Notes: generated from the sequence alone by a model not told the origin. DNA of 64,000 bases from Intestinibacillus sp. Marseille-P6563 (GCF_900604335.1 NZ_UWOD01000002.1:1116001-1180000), one strand, 5' to 3'; numbered from the stretch's first letter, positions 1-9,073 are shown. Numbers and translations: made by a program.

Positions 1-453
1 TATTTTCTTTACCTTGTCGCGGGCGGCGTTAAGCTGCTTCGCCTTGTCCTTTGCTGCGGCAAGGGCTTTGCGGATAGAGGGCTTTTTATCCCTAATCAGC
101 TTCTTTGCGGAAAACTCTTGAAACGCTGCGGTCATAACGTCCGCGTCCCTGCCTTTGAAAAACACAAGGTAACGGGTCTGTTCGCCCTTAACCTTTTTCA
201 AAGAAAAATCTATGTTGTACTTCTTCGCGGTACTCTCAAAGGCTTTGATATTGCTGTCGGTGATCTCGATGTTGGAAACACCCGCATTTTGCTTCATAAG
301 CTGCCGCATGGTCTGTTTCCCATGCGGGGCTTTGCTTTTCTGCTCCAAAAACTTTTGGATTGCTTTCTGCAACGCCTGTTCGGTAAGCCTTGCCGCGCCT
401 TTTCCCACGTTGACGGATAGGGCAATCGTTTTTTGGGTTACTTCCTCCTGCAA
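1..453 (-). CDS. PcfB-family (DUF3801) conjugation protein, 3' end cut by window edge
   Basis: This reading frame runs off the left edge and shows 151 codons. It starts at a TTG (453) preceded by a GGAAAGGAG ribosome site eight bases upstream. The protein begins LQEEVTQKTIALSVN and carries the ADVMTAAFQEFSAKK stretch and a Lys/Ala-rich tail, a pattern I recognise from PcfB/DUF3801 proteins of Gram-positive conjugative elements. In such elements the gene usually lies between a replication protein and the VirD4-type coupling ATPase, with which PcfB is thought to cooperate at the relaxosome. The upstream neighbour here (490-1434, same strand) is a replication-type protein, which fits. The family call is by pattern memory. 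Confidence 0.72.
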   Translation of the reverse strand, partial: MQEEVTQKTIALSVNVGKGAARLTEQALQKAIQKFLEQKSKAPHGKQTMRQLMKQNAGVSNIEITDSNIKAFESTAKKYNIDFSLKKVKGEQTRYLVFFKGRDADVMTAAFQEFSAKKLIRDKKPSIRKALAAAKDKAKQLNAARDKVKKI

Positions 454-489
454 GGTATCAACTCCTTTCCCGGTAAACTGCGGCTATGC

Positions 490-1434
490 TCATTTGCTGC
501 CGTAAAAGTCGTGATTGACAAGGGCGGTATAGTAGCTGTCAATGGTACTCGGCGCGTTGAACAGCACCGCTTTAAGATACTGCTTGATGTTGCGGATTTT
601 GGTTGTGTTCTCCCTCATGCAGTCCAAAACAAACTCAACGTGGCTGCTGTTCAGCTTCATAAACTTTGATTTGACAAGTTCGGCGGGGTAGTCGTCCCCG
701 GCGATACGGATTGTCTTTCGGGCTGTGCAGACGGTTTCCAGCATGATTTCTACAATCTCGTCCAAACGGTCTTTATCCATTTTGGGGTCTTGAATGAGAA
801 TGTCATAGTCGATGTTGTCTTTGATGATTTCCCGATAAATCTCTATTGCGCTGTTTGTTTTCGCTTCCGTTCTTTTCCTTTCCGGCGGCGTAGCCGCTTC
901 GTCCTGCTCATAAGGCAGGGGATTTAGGGAATGGAAAGGAATGGAATGGGTACTTGATAGATCAGTAATTGATTGTTCTTTACTTGATATATCTTTATTT
1001 AATTGCGTTGGATTTTCCAACGTAGGTTTTTCCTGCGTAGGTTTTTCCAACGTTGGATTATCCAATGTTGGATTTTCCAATGTAGGTAAATCCGATGTAG
1101 GCGGCTGTTCACTGCTGGTAGCTGCTTCCGGCTCTTTGGGCTGCGGCTGCTCATATATGACATAATCCGCACCGCGCAAACGTCCTTTCTCGTCGCGTTC
1201 CCGGCTGCGGACGATATATCCGGCTTTTTCAAGTTCTTTGACCGCTTCGCGGATTGCGTCGATCTTCTCCCGGTTGATGTGAGATAAGCCCGCAAGGGTA
1301 TAATCCCAATCTTCGGGTAAGGACAGCATTTGCGAAAGCAAGCCTTTTGCCTTTAAGGTGAGTTCCTTATTGCGCAAGTGGTGGTTGCTCATAACGGTAT
1401 AGCCCGTATTTCTCTCAACTCGAAAAACTGCCAT
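490..1434 (-). CDS. DUF6017-type replication/replisome-organiser protein of a mobile element
   Basis: The 314-residue protein has an N-terminal winged-helix-like region (residues 1-95, with NKELTLKAKGLLSQMLSLP and the INREKIDAIREAVKELEKAG helix), as in DnaD/RepA-type initiators of Firmicute elements. A low-complexity linker (about 115-150) repeats PTLEN/PTLDN/PTLEK/PTQEK units. The C-terminal domain (about 195-314) resembles DUF6017. It starts at ATG 1434 behind GAAAGGAAG. Such proteins are thought to handle replication of excised conjugative elements. The neighbouring PcfB-like gene supports a mobile-element setting. The gene is more AT-rich than the chromosomal genes that follow, consistent with acquisition. 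Confidence 0.75.
   Translation of the reverse strand: MAVFRVERNTGYTVMSNHHLRNKELTLKAKGLLSQMLSLPEDWDYTLAGLSHINREKIDAIREAVKELEKAGYIVRSRERDEKGRLRGADYVIYEQPQPKEPEAATSSEQPPTSDLPTLENPTLDNPTLEKPTQEKPTLENPTQLNKDISSKEQSITDLSSTHSIPFHSLNPLPYEQDEAATPPERKRTEAKTNSAIEIYREIIKDNIDYDILIQDPKMDKDRLDEIVEIMLETVCTARKTIRIAGDDYPAELVKSKFMKLNSSHVEFVLDCMRENTTKIRNIKQYLKAVLFNAPSTIDSYYTALVNHDFYGSK
1010..1100 (-). repeat. short tandem repeat encoding PTLEN-type pentapeptides
   Basis: About six degenerate 15-base units (variants of TTGGATTTTCCAACGTAGG on the + strand) sit inside the replication-protein gene. They encode five-residue repeats ending in Pro-Thr. The array could change length by slippage in 15-base steps without breaking the frame. 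Confidence 0.7.
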
Positions 1435-1646
1435 TTTTTTATCACTTCCTTTCTCGGTCTGCGTGGAATATTAGAAAGCCGTTTTCGGCGGTTTTGGTAT
1501 TGCAGTATGCCTTTGCTGTTTTTACGTCTGAAAAGCCTTGTATTATAAGGGCTTTTTCGCGCCTAACGTTCCACGTTACCGCCTGTTTTCGGGCATAAAA
1601 AAACCGCAACTCTTTTCAAGCTGCGGCGACATATCCTACTCACTTA

Positions 1647-1689
1647 AAAACGCCATATCAAGGCTTGTCCAACCTTGCTACGGCGTTTT
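1647..1689. repeat. interrupted inverted repeat near the mobile-element end
   Basis: The outer arms are AAAACGCC (1647-1654) and GGCGTTTT (1682-1689). The inner arms are CAAGG (1659-1663) and CCTTG (1673-1677), separated by unpaired ATAT and CTAC. The repeat lies between the last element gene and the collagen-like gene, so it may be recombinase-binding DNA at the element terminus. No integrase or matching attachment site is visible to confirm this. Confidence 0.5.
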
Positions 1690-1697
1690 AGGTGTAA

Positions 1698-2150
1698 TTA
1701 TAGGGGGTGTTTAATTGTCTTTAATGTGCTGAAAGCCGCATGGTTACGGCATTTTCCTTGTTGTGCATATATTGACGGGGCAGTTGCACCTGGGGCGCCC
1801 ATAGGGCCGGTCGGACCCGTTGCGCCTGGGGCACCTGTCGGGCCGGTGGGGCCGCCAGCAGGACCGGTCGGACCTGTGGGGCCCATGGCTCCTGTGGCGC
1901 CGGTTGCACCCGTAGCACCGGTCGGCCCCGTCGGGCCAGTCGGACCCGGACAACCATTGGCTCCCGGCACACCACGCGGTCCCATTGGACCGGTGGGGCC
2001 TGTTGGGCCAGGACATCCCCGTGGACCCATCGGACCGTTTCGCCCAATTGGACCCGGCCGACCGGTGGGTCCCGTAGGACCGGTTGGCCCCGTTGGTCCA
2101 CAGATCGGGTTCGGATATGGGCAGCAGAAATCTGGCTGATACATATTCAA
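1698..2150 (-). CDS. collagen-like triple-helix repeat protein, probably 3'-truncated
   Basis: The protein has 150 residues. A short Cys/Pro-rich head ([18 protein letters not shown]) precedes about 33 Gly-X-Y triplets, mostly GPT and GAT (residues 18-122). Such GPT-rich repeats occur in exosporium or surface filament proteins of Firmicutes. Full-length relatives normally end in a globular C-terminal domain of about 100 residues. Here only a short tail follows APSIYAQ, and the stop lies about 10 bases from the inverted repeat ascribed to the mobile element. Truncation by insertion is therefore likely but inferred. The TTG at 2150 is chosen because AGGAGG lies eight bases upstream; the in-frame ATG at 2144 is too far away. 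Confidence 0.8.
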   Translation of the reverse strand: MNMYQPDFCCPYPNPICGPTGPTGPTGPTGRPGPIGRNGPMGPRGCPGPTGPTGPMGPRGVPGANGCPGPTGPTGPTGATGATGATGAMGPTGPTGPAGGPTGPTGAPGATGPTGPMGAPGATAPSIYAQQGKCRNHAAFSTLKTIKHPL

Positions 2151-2253
2151 ATGATCACCCTCCTATCATAAAATGGTTCAAACCATTCTATGCCCATACC
2201 CAACTTTTCGCGCATAAAAAAATCCCTTGCCTACCCGGCAAGGGATTTTTCTA

Positions 2254-3621
2254 TCAATCCATTTTTTCGACGATTGCGTTCAGCACTTCGCTGGCAACAT
2301 TACCCGCAACGCTGGAACCGCCGCCGCCATTTTCCACCAGAACAATAAATGCATAGGGATGATCGGGATCATCGATAAATCCGGCAAACCATGCATTGGG
2401 CGTCAAACCGCCGCCCACTTCCGCAGTACCCGATTTCGCACAGGTATTGTCCGGGAAACGGTCTGCACCATAGGTCTGTACGACATTATTGTGCATCATG
2501 CTGCGCAAAGTGCGTGCACTTTCTGCCGAAATCAGTTCCCCCGTCTTCTTGGTGCGGAAAATCCCGCCCGGTAAAATCGAGCCGGTATCGATCGATTCGA
2601 TCAAACGCGGAACGGCTGCCTTGCCTTCACAGGCGATTGCACCCATATACGTCATCATCGAGCAGGGGTTGAGCGCGTCTTTGCCCTGGCCAACGCCCGA
2701 CCAGGCAATCTGTGCATCGTCTTCCCCTTCAAACGAGAAAGTACCCTTTGCTGTTTGAATGCCATCGACCGACAAGCTGCTCGTCAGACCAGCTTTATCG
2801 ACATATTCCTGCATGACTTCACCGCCCATTTCGGCGGCCAGCTGGCCAAATACACCATTGCACGAATTGGCAAACGCCGATTCAATATCCAAGGTGCCAT
2901 GTGCCGAAGGACAGGTGATCTCGGTGCCTCCAACCGTCACACTGCCGTCACATTCCCACGTGCGTTCGTTCAGGTCGGGAATGTTTTCGAGCGCAGCATT
3001 CAAGGTAACGATCTTAAAAATTGAGCCCGGTACGATTGCAGCCGACAAAAAGCGGTTGACATATGCACCATCGTATTCTTCACTGTCCAGATTCTCGGGC
3101 GGATTGTCCGGGTCAAAGGACGGTGTCGATACCATGCACAAAATTTCGCCGGTTTCGTAATTATAGACACCCACGGTGCCCTTATGGCCATTCAGCGCCT
3201 TATATGCCGTCACATTAAACGCTGCATCGATGGTCAAATTCATCGTCCGCTGGTTGCCCACCGGCGAATAGCCGCCCGTAATCAGATTATAGCCCGAAAG
3301 CTGGTCGGCAAAGGCATGGAGCGCACCGGTACCGATGTTGCCTTGCCGGTCGCCCACGGCATGCAGGGTCGCTTTGCGGACGGTTTCATCCGGATAATAG
3401 ACCCGCTCGCCATCCACAACATCAGAAAGCACATCGCCATCCCGGTCGGCAATGGCGCCCGAGATCAGACGGCCGCTTTTATCATATAAATGCCGGTTGG
3501 CCGGGAACGAAGCCCAATCCCCTCCCTGGGTCACAAAGCGGAAGCCAAACAGGCACAGGCCGGCAAACAGGGCAAACGCCAGAAACAGGCACAAAATCGC
3601 GCGCCGCTCAATCTTCCTCAT
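2254..3621 (-). CDS. class B penicillin-binding protein (PBP2/PbpA-like transpeptidase)
   Basis: The 455-residue D,D-transpeptidase has one N-terminal membrane segment (about 8-30) and a periplasmic-side catalytic domain. The active-site motifs are all present: SIFK (Ser200-Lys203), SCN (253-255) and KSGT (396-399). The region before the catalytic domain is short compared with FtsI or MrdA (usually 550-700 residues), resembling the PbpA partners of RodA in Actinobacteria. ATG 3621 is preferred to an upstream in-frame start because it has an AGGAGG site. It overlaps the end of the FHA-FtsW gene by 14 bases, so the two are probably co-translated and act as one glycan polymerase/crosslinking pair. 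Confidence 0.93.
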   Translation of the reverse strand: MRKIERRAILCLFLAFALFAGLCLFGFRFVTQGGDWASFPANRHLYDKSGRLISGAIADRDGDVLSDVVDGERVYYPDETVRKATLHAVGDRQGNIGTGALHAFADQLSGYNLITGGYSPVGNQRTMNLTIDAAFNVTAYKALNGHKGTVGVYNYETGEILCMVSTPSFDPDNPPENLDSEEYDGAYVNRFLSAAIVPGSIFKIVTLNAALENIPDLNERTWECDGSVTVGGTEITCPSAHGTLDIESAFANSCNGVFGQLAAEMGGEVMQEYVDKAGLTSSLSVDGIQTAKGTFSFEGEDDAQIAWSGVGQGKDALNPCSMMTYMGAIACEGKAAVPRLIESIDTGSILPGGIFRTKKTGELISAESARTLRSMMHNNVVQTYGADRFPDNTCAKSGTAEVGGGLTPNAWFAGFIDDPDHPYAFIVLVENGGGGSSVAGNVASEVLNAIVEKMD

Positions 3622-5386
3622 AGCCCATCGCCTCCTCTCTGCGCAGTTCCTTTCGGCTGGGCAAACGGACCGCAAAACTTGCATTCTGCCGGGTATCGGT
3701 CGCCTTCAAAAAGGCGAGCAATCCCCAGGCCGATAGCATGGCCGAACCACCGTTTGACACAAACGGGAAGGTAACGCCGGTCAGCGGTAAAATATCCACG
3801 GCGCCAAACACATTCAGGCAGGTTTGGAACACCATCATCGATGCCGCCGCACAAGCGGCAATGGTATAGAAGCTGGACCGGCCGGCGCGGCAAGCGCGCA
3901 CGGCAAAGACCGCCAGCGTAATGATACACAAAATGGACAGGCAAGCGATGACAAAGCCAAATTCTTCGCAAATCATACCAAAAACCAGGTCGGTATCGGC
4001 TGCAAAGACATTTTTCAGCCAGCCGTTGCCCGCGCCGACGCCAATGAGGCCGCCCGAAGCCGATGCCGACATGGTGCGCACTTGCTGGAAGCCCTTATCC
4101 GACGCATCCTGCCAGGCATGACCCCAGACCGCAAAACGGGCTGCCACGTGGGATTTCAGGCGCAGCAGCATCATGCCGCCGATGCCGCAGCCCGAGCAAA
4201 TCAGGGCCAGAGTCGCCCAGTCGCCCGAGCGCATATACGCGATGACGATAAAAGTGACAAAGAAAATCAGTGCCGTACCAAAGTCGTTCATGAGCGCCAG
4301 ACAGCCGCCGCACATGCCCGTCAGCACAATAAACAAGGTCAGGTTTCGCTTTTTGAACAGACGCTCGAGCGAAGCCGCGCCCGCAAAGACATAACAGATC
4401 TTCGCGATTTCGGACGGCTGAATCGAGAATCCGCCGAACTTAATCCAGTTTTTCGCACCAAAGTCGCCCGTACCGATCACGAGCGTGAGCGCCAGCAGGC
4501 CGATTGCACCGGCCGCCATGACCCAGCGGATGGTCTGCACCCGTTCCAGGTTGCGCAAAATCGTACAAAGCACCAAAAAGCCAAACAGGCCCACCAGCAT
4601 GGTCAAAAAGATCTTGACCATGTCGTCCGGCGCCGCCGAAGCCGTGACCGCCAGACCGAGCGTACACAGGAAAAAGGCAATGAGTTCCATCTCAAAGCCC
4701 ACCCGCCGCATGGCGCGCAGGGTCAGGCAATAGATCCACATGGTTGCCGTAGCGCCCAGGAAGGTCAGTGGAATGTTGACCGTCGCTTCGGCTCCCTTGC
4801 TGACAATCAGCTGCACTGCGGTCAGCACCTGGAACAGGGTCAACAGGATGAGCGGCCCCCACGGCGAAACCGGCCGGGTCTCCTCGGCACGGGCACGCCG
4901 TTCGGCGCGTTTTTCTTCGACCGGCACAGGCAGGAACACAGTCTCTACCCCGCCGAAGGCCAGCACATCGCCATCCTTGGCAATGGCATCGCCATCGACC
5001 TTGCGGCCATTGACCGTCGTGCCGCCGGTGGAATCCAAATCATACAGCGTCCATTCGCCGCGGTCGTTGCGGTTCATGGCCGCATGGGTCCGCGATACCG
5101 AAGGATAACTGAGCACGACATCGGCGTTTTTGGCGCGGCCGATGATATTTTCCCAGTGGGTCAGCGGGATGCGTTCGCCATTGGGCAGACTGAGATAGGC
5201 CCAGGTTTCCGGCAAATGCTTGACCGCAATCAGCGAGCGGATGAGCGTCAGCAGGATAAGAAGGGCCAAAATGGGCAGCACGAACCGGATCACAGTTGTA
5301 TACCACGTGCCGAACATGGGAAAATCGGCAGCCAATCCGGTAATGGCATCCAAGGCTGCCTGAAGCGCGTTTGTAATGGTTTGCAT
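3608..5386 (-). CDS. FHA domain - FtsW/RodA/SpoVE fusion (SEDS peptidoglycan polymerase)
   Basis: The protein has 592 residues. After one N-terminal membrane segment (about 28-50) comes a forkhead-associated domain (about 75-155), with the GRAKNADVVLSYPSVSRTHA core and an NG near TTVNGRKV that usually forms the phosphothreonine pocket. A charged linker follows, then about ten membrane segments of the SEDS fold. Conserved SEDS elements include GFSIQPSEIAKI and a C-terminal PLTGVTFPFVSNGG motif. SEDS proteins polymerise lipid II with a class B PBP partner, here encoded immediately downstream with overlap. The built-in FHA domain suggests regulation by Ser/Thr phosphorylation. No kinase is present in this window. 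Confidence 0.95.
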   Translation of the reverse strand: MQTITNALQAALDAITGLAADFPMFGTWYTTVIRFVLPILALLILLTLIRSLIAVKHLPETWAYLSLPNGERIPLTHWENIIGRAKNADVVLSYPSVSRTHAAMNRNDRGEWTLYDLDSTGGTTVNGRKVDGDAIAKDGDVLAFGGVETVFLPVPVEEKRAERRARAEETRPVSPWGPLILLTLFQVLTAVQLIVSKGAEATVNIPLTFLGATATMWIYCLTLRAMRRVGFEMELIAFFLCTLGLAVTASAAPDDMVKIFLTMLVGLFGFLVLCTILRNLERVQTIRWVMAAGAIGLLALTLVIGTGDFGAKNWIKFGGFSIQPSEIAKICYVFAGAASLERLFKKRNLTLFIVLTGMCGGCLALMNDFGTALIFFVTFIVIAYMRSGDWATLALICSGCGIGGMMLLRLKSHVAARFAVWGHAWQDASDKGFQQVRTMSASASGGLIGVGAGNGWLKNVFAADTDLVFGMICEEFGFVIACLSILCIITLAVFAVRACRAGRSSFYTIAACAAASMMVFQTCLNVFGAVDILPLTGVTFPFVSNGGSAMLSAWGLLAFLKATDTRQNASFAVRLPSRKELRREEAMGYEED

Positions 5387-5401
5387 AGTTTTTGCTTCCT
5401 T

Positions 5402-6382
5402 TTAGTCGTCAGGGAATAATTGATCGATAGTGCTGGCATCGACCGGCTGGTAGTCGATCCAAAGTACACTGTCCACCACACCTTCGGGCATGGTGCCGCC
5501 CAGCAGGCTCATCGCGGCCTGTACCGCACCCGCACCCTGGGCATCCGGGTCCTGGAATACGGTAAAATTCAGCCGTCCATCGCGGATGGCCGCCCGGCCT
5601 TCGGCCGTTGCGTCCACACCCACCACTGGGATATTGGAGATCGCATACCCAGCCTGGGCCAGGGCTTCGGCCGCGCCGATGCCCATGGCATCATTGGCGG
5701 CAAGCACTGCGTCGATCTCCGGTTTTTCTTCTAAAAATTTGGCAAAGTTCTTCTGTGCCGAAGCCCGGTCCCATTCGGCATTTTCTTCGAACAGGTACTT
5801 AGGGGTCAGTCCGGCATCGGCCAGCGCCTGTTTGGCAGCGTCGATGCGTGCGGCAGAAGCATTGGTCTTTTTGTCGCCAGCGATGATGGCAATTCGCGGG
5901 GAGTCATTTTGCTGCACCTGAAAATAGGCCGCCAAAAATTCGCCCTGCATCTTGCCGGCATCCGGCTCCCAGCAGCCAATGTAAATCACATTGTTGCGGC
6001 TTTCCAAAACGCTCATATCGGCGGGCTGCCGATTGACAAACACCACCGGCATGGTGCCGGCCTTTTCCAGCACCTCTGCGGCCGCGGTGTCCTCACAGAG
6101 CACCACGATTGCTGCCGCATACCCGGCTTCCTGCCATTCTTCAATCTGGGCGATTTGAGCGTCCTGGTCGTCGTCGACATTGACCACATCCAACCGGACA
6201 TCGGAATCGGATGCTTCGCGCATGGCTGCGCTTTCCATGGCGGTCAGAAAATCGGTTCGCGTGGGCAAACATAACCCGATGCGGATTTGAGCGACCGTAT
6301 CGGCCAGACCGGATGTGCGGCATCCGCCGAGCAGCCCGGCCAACAGCACAAAGGCGCATATGTAAGCAAGCCATTTTTTCAT
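5402..6382 (-). CDS. sugar-binding lipoprotein (periplasmic-binding-protein-like, type 1)
   Basis: The 326-residue protein starts MKKWLAYICAFVLLAG and has a lipobox LLGGC, so it should be lipid-anchored outside the membrane. The body has the two-lobed ribose-binding fold: repeated A-I-V-V-L, VFVNRQPA, AIIAGDKKTNASA and VVGVDATAEGRAAI strands. No ATPase or permease gene is adjacent, so it may be an orphan receptor or serve a transporter elsewhere. ATG 6382 is chosen over ATG 6388 because the GGAG site is then eight bases away. It is only 15 bases downstream of the FHA-FtsW/PBP pair's start side but reads into it (same strand), so it could head that operon. The ligand is unknown. Confidence 0.85.
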   Translation of the reverse strand: MKKWLAYICAFVLLAGLLGGCRTSGLADTVAQIRIGLCLPTRTDFLTAMESAAMREASDSDVRLDVVNVDDDQDAQIAQIEEWQEAGYAAAIVVLCEDTAAAEVLEKAGTMPVVFVNRQPADMSVLESRNNVIYIGCWEPDAGKMQGEFLAAYFQVQQNDSPRIAIIAGDKKTNASAARIDAAKQALADAGLTPKYLFEENAEWDRASAQKNFAKFLEEKPEIDAVLAANDAMGIGAAEALAQAGYAISNIPVVGVDATAEGRAAIRDGRLNFTVFQDPDAQGAGAVQAAMSLLGGTMPEGVVDSVLWIDYQPVDASTIDQLFPDD

Positions 6383-6539
6383 TTGCATATCTCCTTTGCC
6401 TGCTTGCGGGGCAAGCGAAAAAAATCAAAACCACTGGAAGGACACGTCAAGAGGTAATTTTTTTGATTCTGCTGTAAATTCTTTAGGGAAAACCGAATTT
6501 ACCGCGTCCCCATCAAAAAACCAACGTTTATTTTTGTTT

Positions 6540-6568
6540 ATTATAGCATATTCACATGCTTCTGCAAA
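6540..6568 (-). promoter_or_regulatory. putative sigma-A promoter for the binding-lipoprotein/FtsW/PBP operon
   Basis: On the minus strand TTTGCA (6563-6568) and TATAAT (6540-6545) are separated by 17 bases. The site lies about 160 bases upstream of the lipoprotein start and overlaps a divergent promoter. Confidence 0.6.
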
Positions 6569-6579
6569 TCGGTTACAAT
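6551..6579 (+). promoter_or_regulatory. putative divergent sigma-A promoter for the isomerase gene
   Basis: TTCACA (6551-6556) and TACAAT (6574-6579) are separated by 17 bases, on the plus strand. It interleaves with the minus-strand promoter, so the two transcription units probably compete for polymerase. Confidence 0.55.
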
Positions 6580-6687
6580 AGAAAAAGATCGGGAATGTAA
6601 ATTTTCTATTCCCAAAGACGCGGTCTGCGTTTGGCAGCCGCCACTTTTTTCGTTTTTTTACAAGATGAGATGGAGGAATTCAAAACC

Positions 6688-7479
6688 ATGATCAAACAAT
6701 GCGCTTGCATCGATACGTTATACACGGAACTGCCGTGGCTGGAACGTTTCCAGGCGGCCAAGGACGACGGCTTTGTCGCTGTGGAATTTTGGGATTGGCG
6801 CATCCGCGACCTGGATGCAACCCGTGAAGCGGCCGAAAAGGCTGGCATCCGCATCAGCGGCTTCAATGGCGACGCCGATTATTCGCTCGTCGATCCTTCC
6901 CAGAAGCAGCAGTACCTCGAAGCCCTGGAAGAATCGTGCAAGGCAGCCAAGAAGGTTGGCGCAGAGAGCGTGACCATCCACTCCAACGCTCTGGGCGATG
7001 GTGGTGTTGTTGTCAACCATTATACCGAACTTTCTCATACCGTCAAGCTGTGCGCAATGTTCGACACCCTGAAGGACTGCGCTAAGATGGCGGAAAAATA
7101 CGAGATCGACATGAATCTGGAAGCCCTCAACGTGCTGACCGACCATGTCGGCAACTTCCTGGAAACCACTCAGATGGGCGCCGAAATGCTGCGCATCATC
7201 GGTTCGCCCCGCCTCAAGCTCCTGTATGACGCCTATCATATGGAACTGAACGAAGGCAAGGTCATGGACACCCTGTCCGCCTACATCGACGTCATCGGCC
7301 ACATCCACATTGCGGATGCTCCGGGCCGTCACGAGCCGGGCACCGGTTACATGAACTACAAGGCCATTGCCAAGCACATCGATTCGCTCGGCTTCCAGGG
7401 CACCGTGGGCAGCGAACTGTTCCCGCTGGTGGACACCAAGACCGCGGTCAAGGCCATTATGGCGATCGCAGAAGACTAA
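6688..7479 (+). CDS. sugar phosphate isomerase/epimerase (hydroxypyruvate-isomerase-like TIM barrel)
   Basis: The 263-residue AP-endonuclease-2-type TIM barrel has metal-ligand motifs typical of the family: NLEALNV (the Glu near residue 147), YDAYHMEL, GHIHIADAPGRHEPGTGYMNY and SELFPL at the last strand. Members isomerise or epimerise keto-sugars using a divalent metal. ATG 6688 is chosen because GGAGG lies 11 bases upstream and the protein then starts at the first barrel strand; an earlier in-frame start would add an unstructured 19 residues. The gene stands alone between a divergent promoter and a convergent neighbour. Hydroxypyruvate isomerase is the closest type I recognise, but the true substrate is not evident. 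Confidence 0.85.
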   Translation: MIKQCACIDTLYTELPWLERFQAAKDDGFVAVEFWDWRIRDLDATREAAEKAGIRISGFNGDADYSLVDPSQKQQYLEALEESCKAAKKVGAESVTIHSNALGDGGVVVNHYTELSHTVKLCAMFDTLKDCAKMAEKYEIDMNLEALNVLTDHVGNFLETTQMGAEMLRIIGSPRLKLLYDAYHMELNEGKVMDTLSAYIDVIGHIHIADAPGRHEPGTGYMNYKAIAKHIDSLGFQGTVGSELFPLVDTKTAVKAIMAIAED

Positions 7480-7589
7480 TTTGCCATTTTCTAACCATCC
7501 TCTCTTTCCCGGCGGTGCGCCTCTGCGCCGCCGGGAAATCTTTTTTGCGATAAAACAGGCCGCCGGAGCATTCCAGCGGCTTGTTTTTA

Positions 7590-8456
7590 TTACTTTTTGC
7601 GTCCCAGACGCTCTTTGATCTCGCGCAGGGTCCCGTCAAATTTCGCTGAGCGCAAGGTCGGGTTGCCGCGCACCAGGCTTTTGCGAGTGCGCTTCATGTT
7701 GCGAATGGCGTCGTTCAGCTGATCTTCAGCGTCCTGAATGGCCAGATACATTTGCAGCCGTGCATTCTCGGCGGTTGCCGTCAAGCGCTCCCGCTTATCC
7801 TGTGCCGCATCGGCCAAACGGTCATACTGCTCCTGCGCAGCCGCCGAAATTTCGGCTTTCTTCTGCCAGGCGGCAGCCGCGAACTGATCGCGCATAGCCA
7901 TAATATCCGCACGTTTTTGGTCCAATTCTTCGAGCAGCTTGGCAAAATCCAGCGCAGTCTTGACCGAAGCGACCACATCGGTCACAAAATACACCGACAG
8001 CACGATGGTCGTAAAGAGGAGCGGCAGCGTGGTAAACTGTTTCACCAGATATTCGACCGGCGGATGCAGGGCATAGACCAGCAGCACGCTCAGCGCGCCC
8101 CATGCCAGCGAGGACTGCAAACAGATGCGCCCCTGGAACTGGAACCGATGCTCGGAATAGTCCCAATACTTTACCTTAAAAATGGCTTCCATCGCCACGC
8201 CGACCACATATTCAAAGGCGGTCGCTGCCACCATACCGGCCAAAAAGATGCGCACCGGATGCCCTTCCAGCGGCAAGGATACATGCAGCATGATCCCGGC
8301 GCCAAAGCCATAAATGGGAAGCATCGGCCCGCGCAAGAAGCCGCGGTTGACCGGCCGTTTTTGCTGCACCGATACGACGCAGGACTCAAACACCCAGCCC
8401 AGAAAACAATAGATGTAAAAAATCATCAGCCACTGTGGGACCGAATATTCATACAT
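7590..8456 (-). CDS. CmpB/PF06541-type membrane protein with coiled-coil tail
   Basis: The 288-residue protein has about five membrane segments in residues 1-160. It carries motifs usual for the putative ABC-transporter CmpB family: FYIYCFLGWVFES, NRGFLRGP and YWDYSEHRFQFQGRICLQSS. A long Ala/Glu/Lys/Arg-rich coiled coil follows (about 170-260). The molecular role of this family is not established; the tryptophan-rich WDYS stretch is its signature. ATG 8456 is used because AAGGGA is nine bases upstream; a GTG at 8463-8465 overlaps that site. The gene is convergent with the isomerase and divergent from mrnC. Confidence 0.8.
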   Translation of the reverse strand: MYEYSVPQWLMIFYIYCFLGWVFESCVVSVQQKRPVNRGFLRGPMLPIYGFGAGIMLHVSLPLEGHPVRIFLAGMVAATAFEYVVGVAMEAIFKVKYWDYSEHRFQFQGRICLQSSLAWGALSVLLVYALHPPVEYLVKQFTTLPLLFTTIVLSVYFVTDVVASVKTALDFAKLLEELDQKRADIMAMRDQFAAAAWQKKAEISAAAQEQYDRLADAAQDKRERLTATAENARLQMYLAIQDAEDQLNDAIRNMKRTRKSLVRGNPTLRSAKFDGTLREIKERLGRKK

Positions 8457-8634
8457 TTGGTTCACATCCCTTCGGTCTGGTGGTCGGATGCGGCATGCAC
8501 ACCACCGATTTCACATGCCCTTATTGTATCACAGTCGCTGACAAATTTTAAGCTTAATTTGGATTTTTCGGCATCTTGTGTTTTGTCCCCCGACATGGTA
8601 CACTGAAACCAGAAGAAACGGAAGGTGTTTTTCC

Positions 8635-9060
8635 ATGACTGACTTTTTACATCCGCAACTGGATGACGCCGAACTCGGGCGCATTTCGGCTCTCGGGCTT
8701 GCCCACATCGGCGACGGTGTATATGAAATCATGACCCGCTCGTATCTGGTCTGCCAGGGCATGCAGACCGCCCGTGGCCTGCACGCCAAAACGGTTGCCC
8801 TGGTGCGCGCGTCGTCCCAATTTCGCGCGGCGCAGCTTATTTTGCCGCTGCTCAGCGAAGCCGAAGCCGATGTATTCCGCCACGGCCGCAACGCCAAGCC
8901 CAAAACCATCCCCAAGGCAGCATCGCATTCCGAATATGCCTATGCTACCGCGCTGGAAACCTTGTTCGGCTGGCTGTATCTGCGCCGGGAATACGATCGC
9001 CTGAACCAACTGTATACCGTCATCTCGCAGGATTTCCCTGAAATCCTGGCGAAAAAATAA
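8635..9060 (+). CDS. mrnC: Mini-ribonuclease 3
   Basis: The 141-residue protein has the compact RNase III catalytic fold without a double-stranded-RNA-binding domain. Visible signatures are [20 protein letters not shown] (with the catalytic Asp in GDGVYE), [25 protein letters not shown] and [16 protein letters not shown]. In Firmicutes MrnC matures 23S rRNA ends. The gene is usually beside cysS or a 23S rRNA methyltransferase gene, neither of which is here. The ATG at 8635 follows GGAAGGTG. UPF0145 follows 13 bases later and is probably in the same transcript. Confidence 0.93.
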   Translation: MTDFLHPQLDDAELGRISALGLAHIGDGVYEIMTRSYLVCQGMQTARGLHAKTVALVRASSQFRAAQLILPLLSEAEADVFRHGRNAKPKTIPKAASHSEYAYATALETLFGWLYLRREYDRLNQLYTVISQDFPEILAKK

Positions 9061-9073
9061 GGAGGTATCTGCC

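Noticed and set aside
1700-2140. CRISPR-like or satellite repeat array in the GC-rich block
   Set aside because: The repetition is explained by nine-base Gly-X-Y codons of the collagen-like gene; spacers are absent.
3824-5419. Long open frame on the plus strand opposite FHA-FtsW
   Set aside because: It is an antisense shadow of a clearly coding SEDS gene, with Gln/Arg/His bias and no domain or ribosome site.
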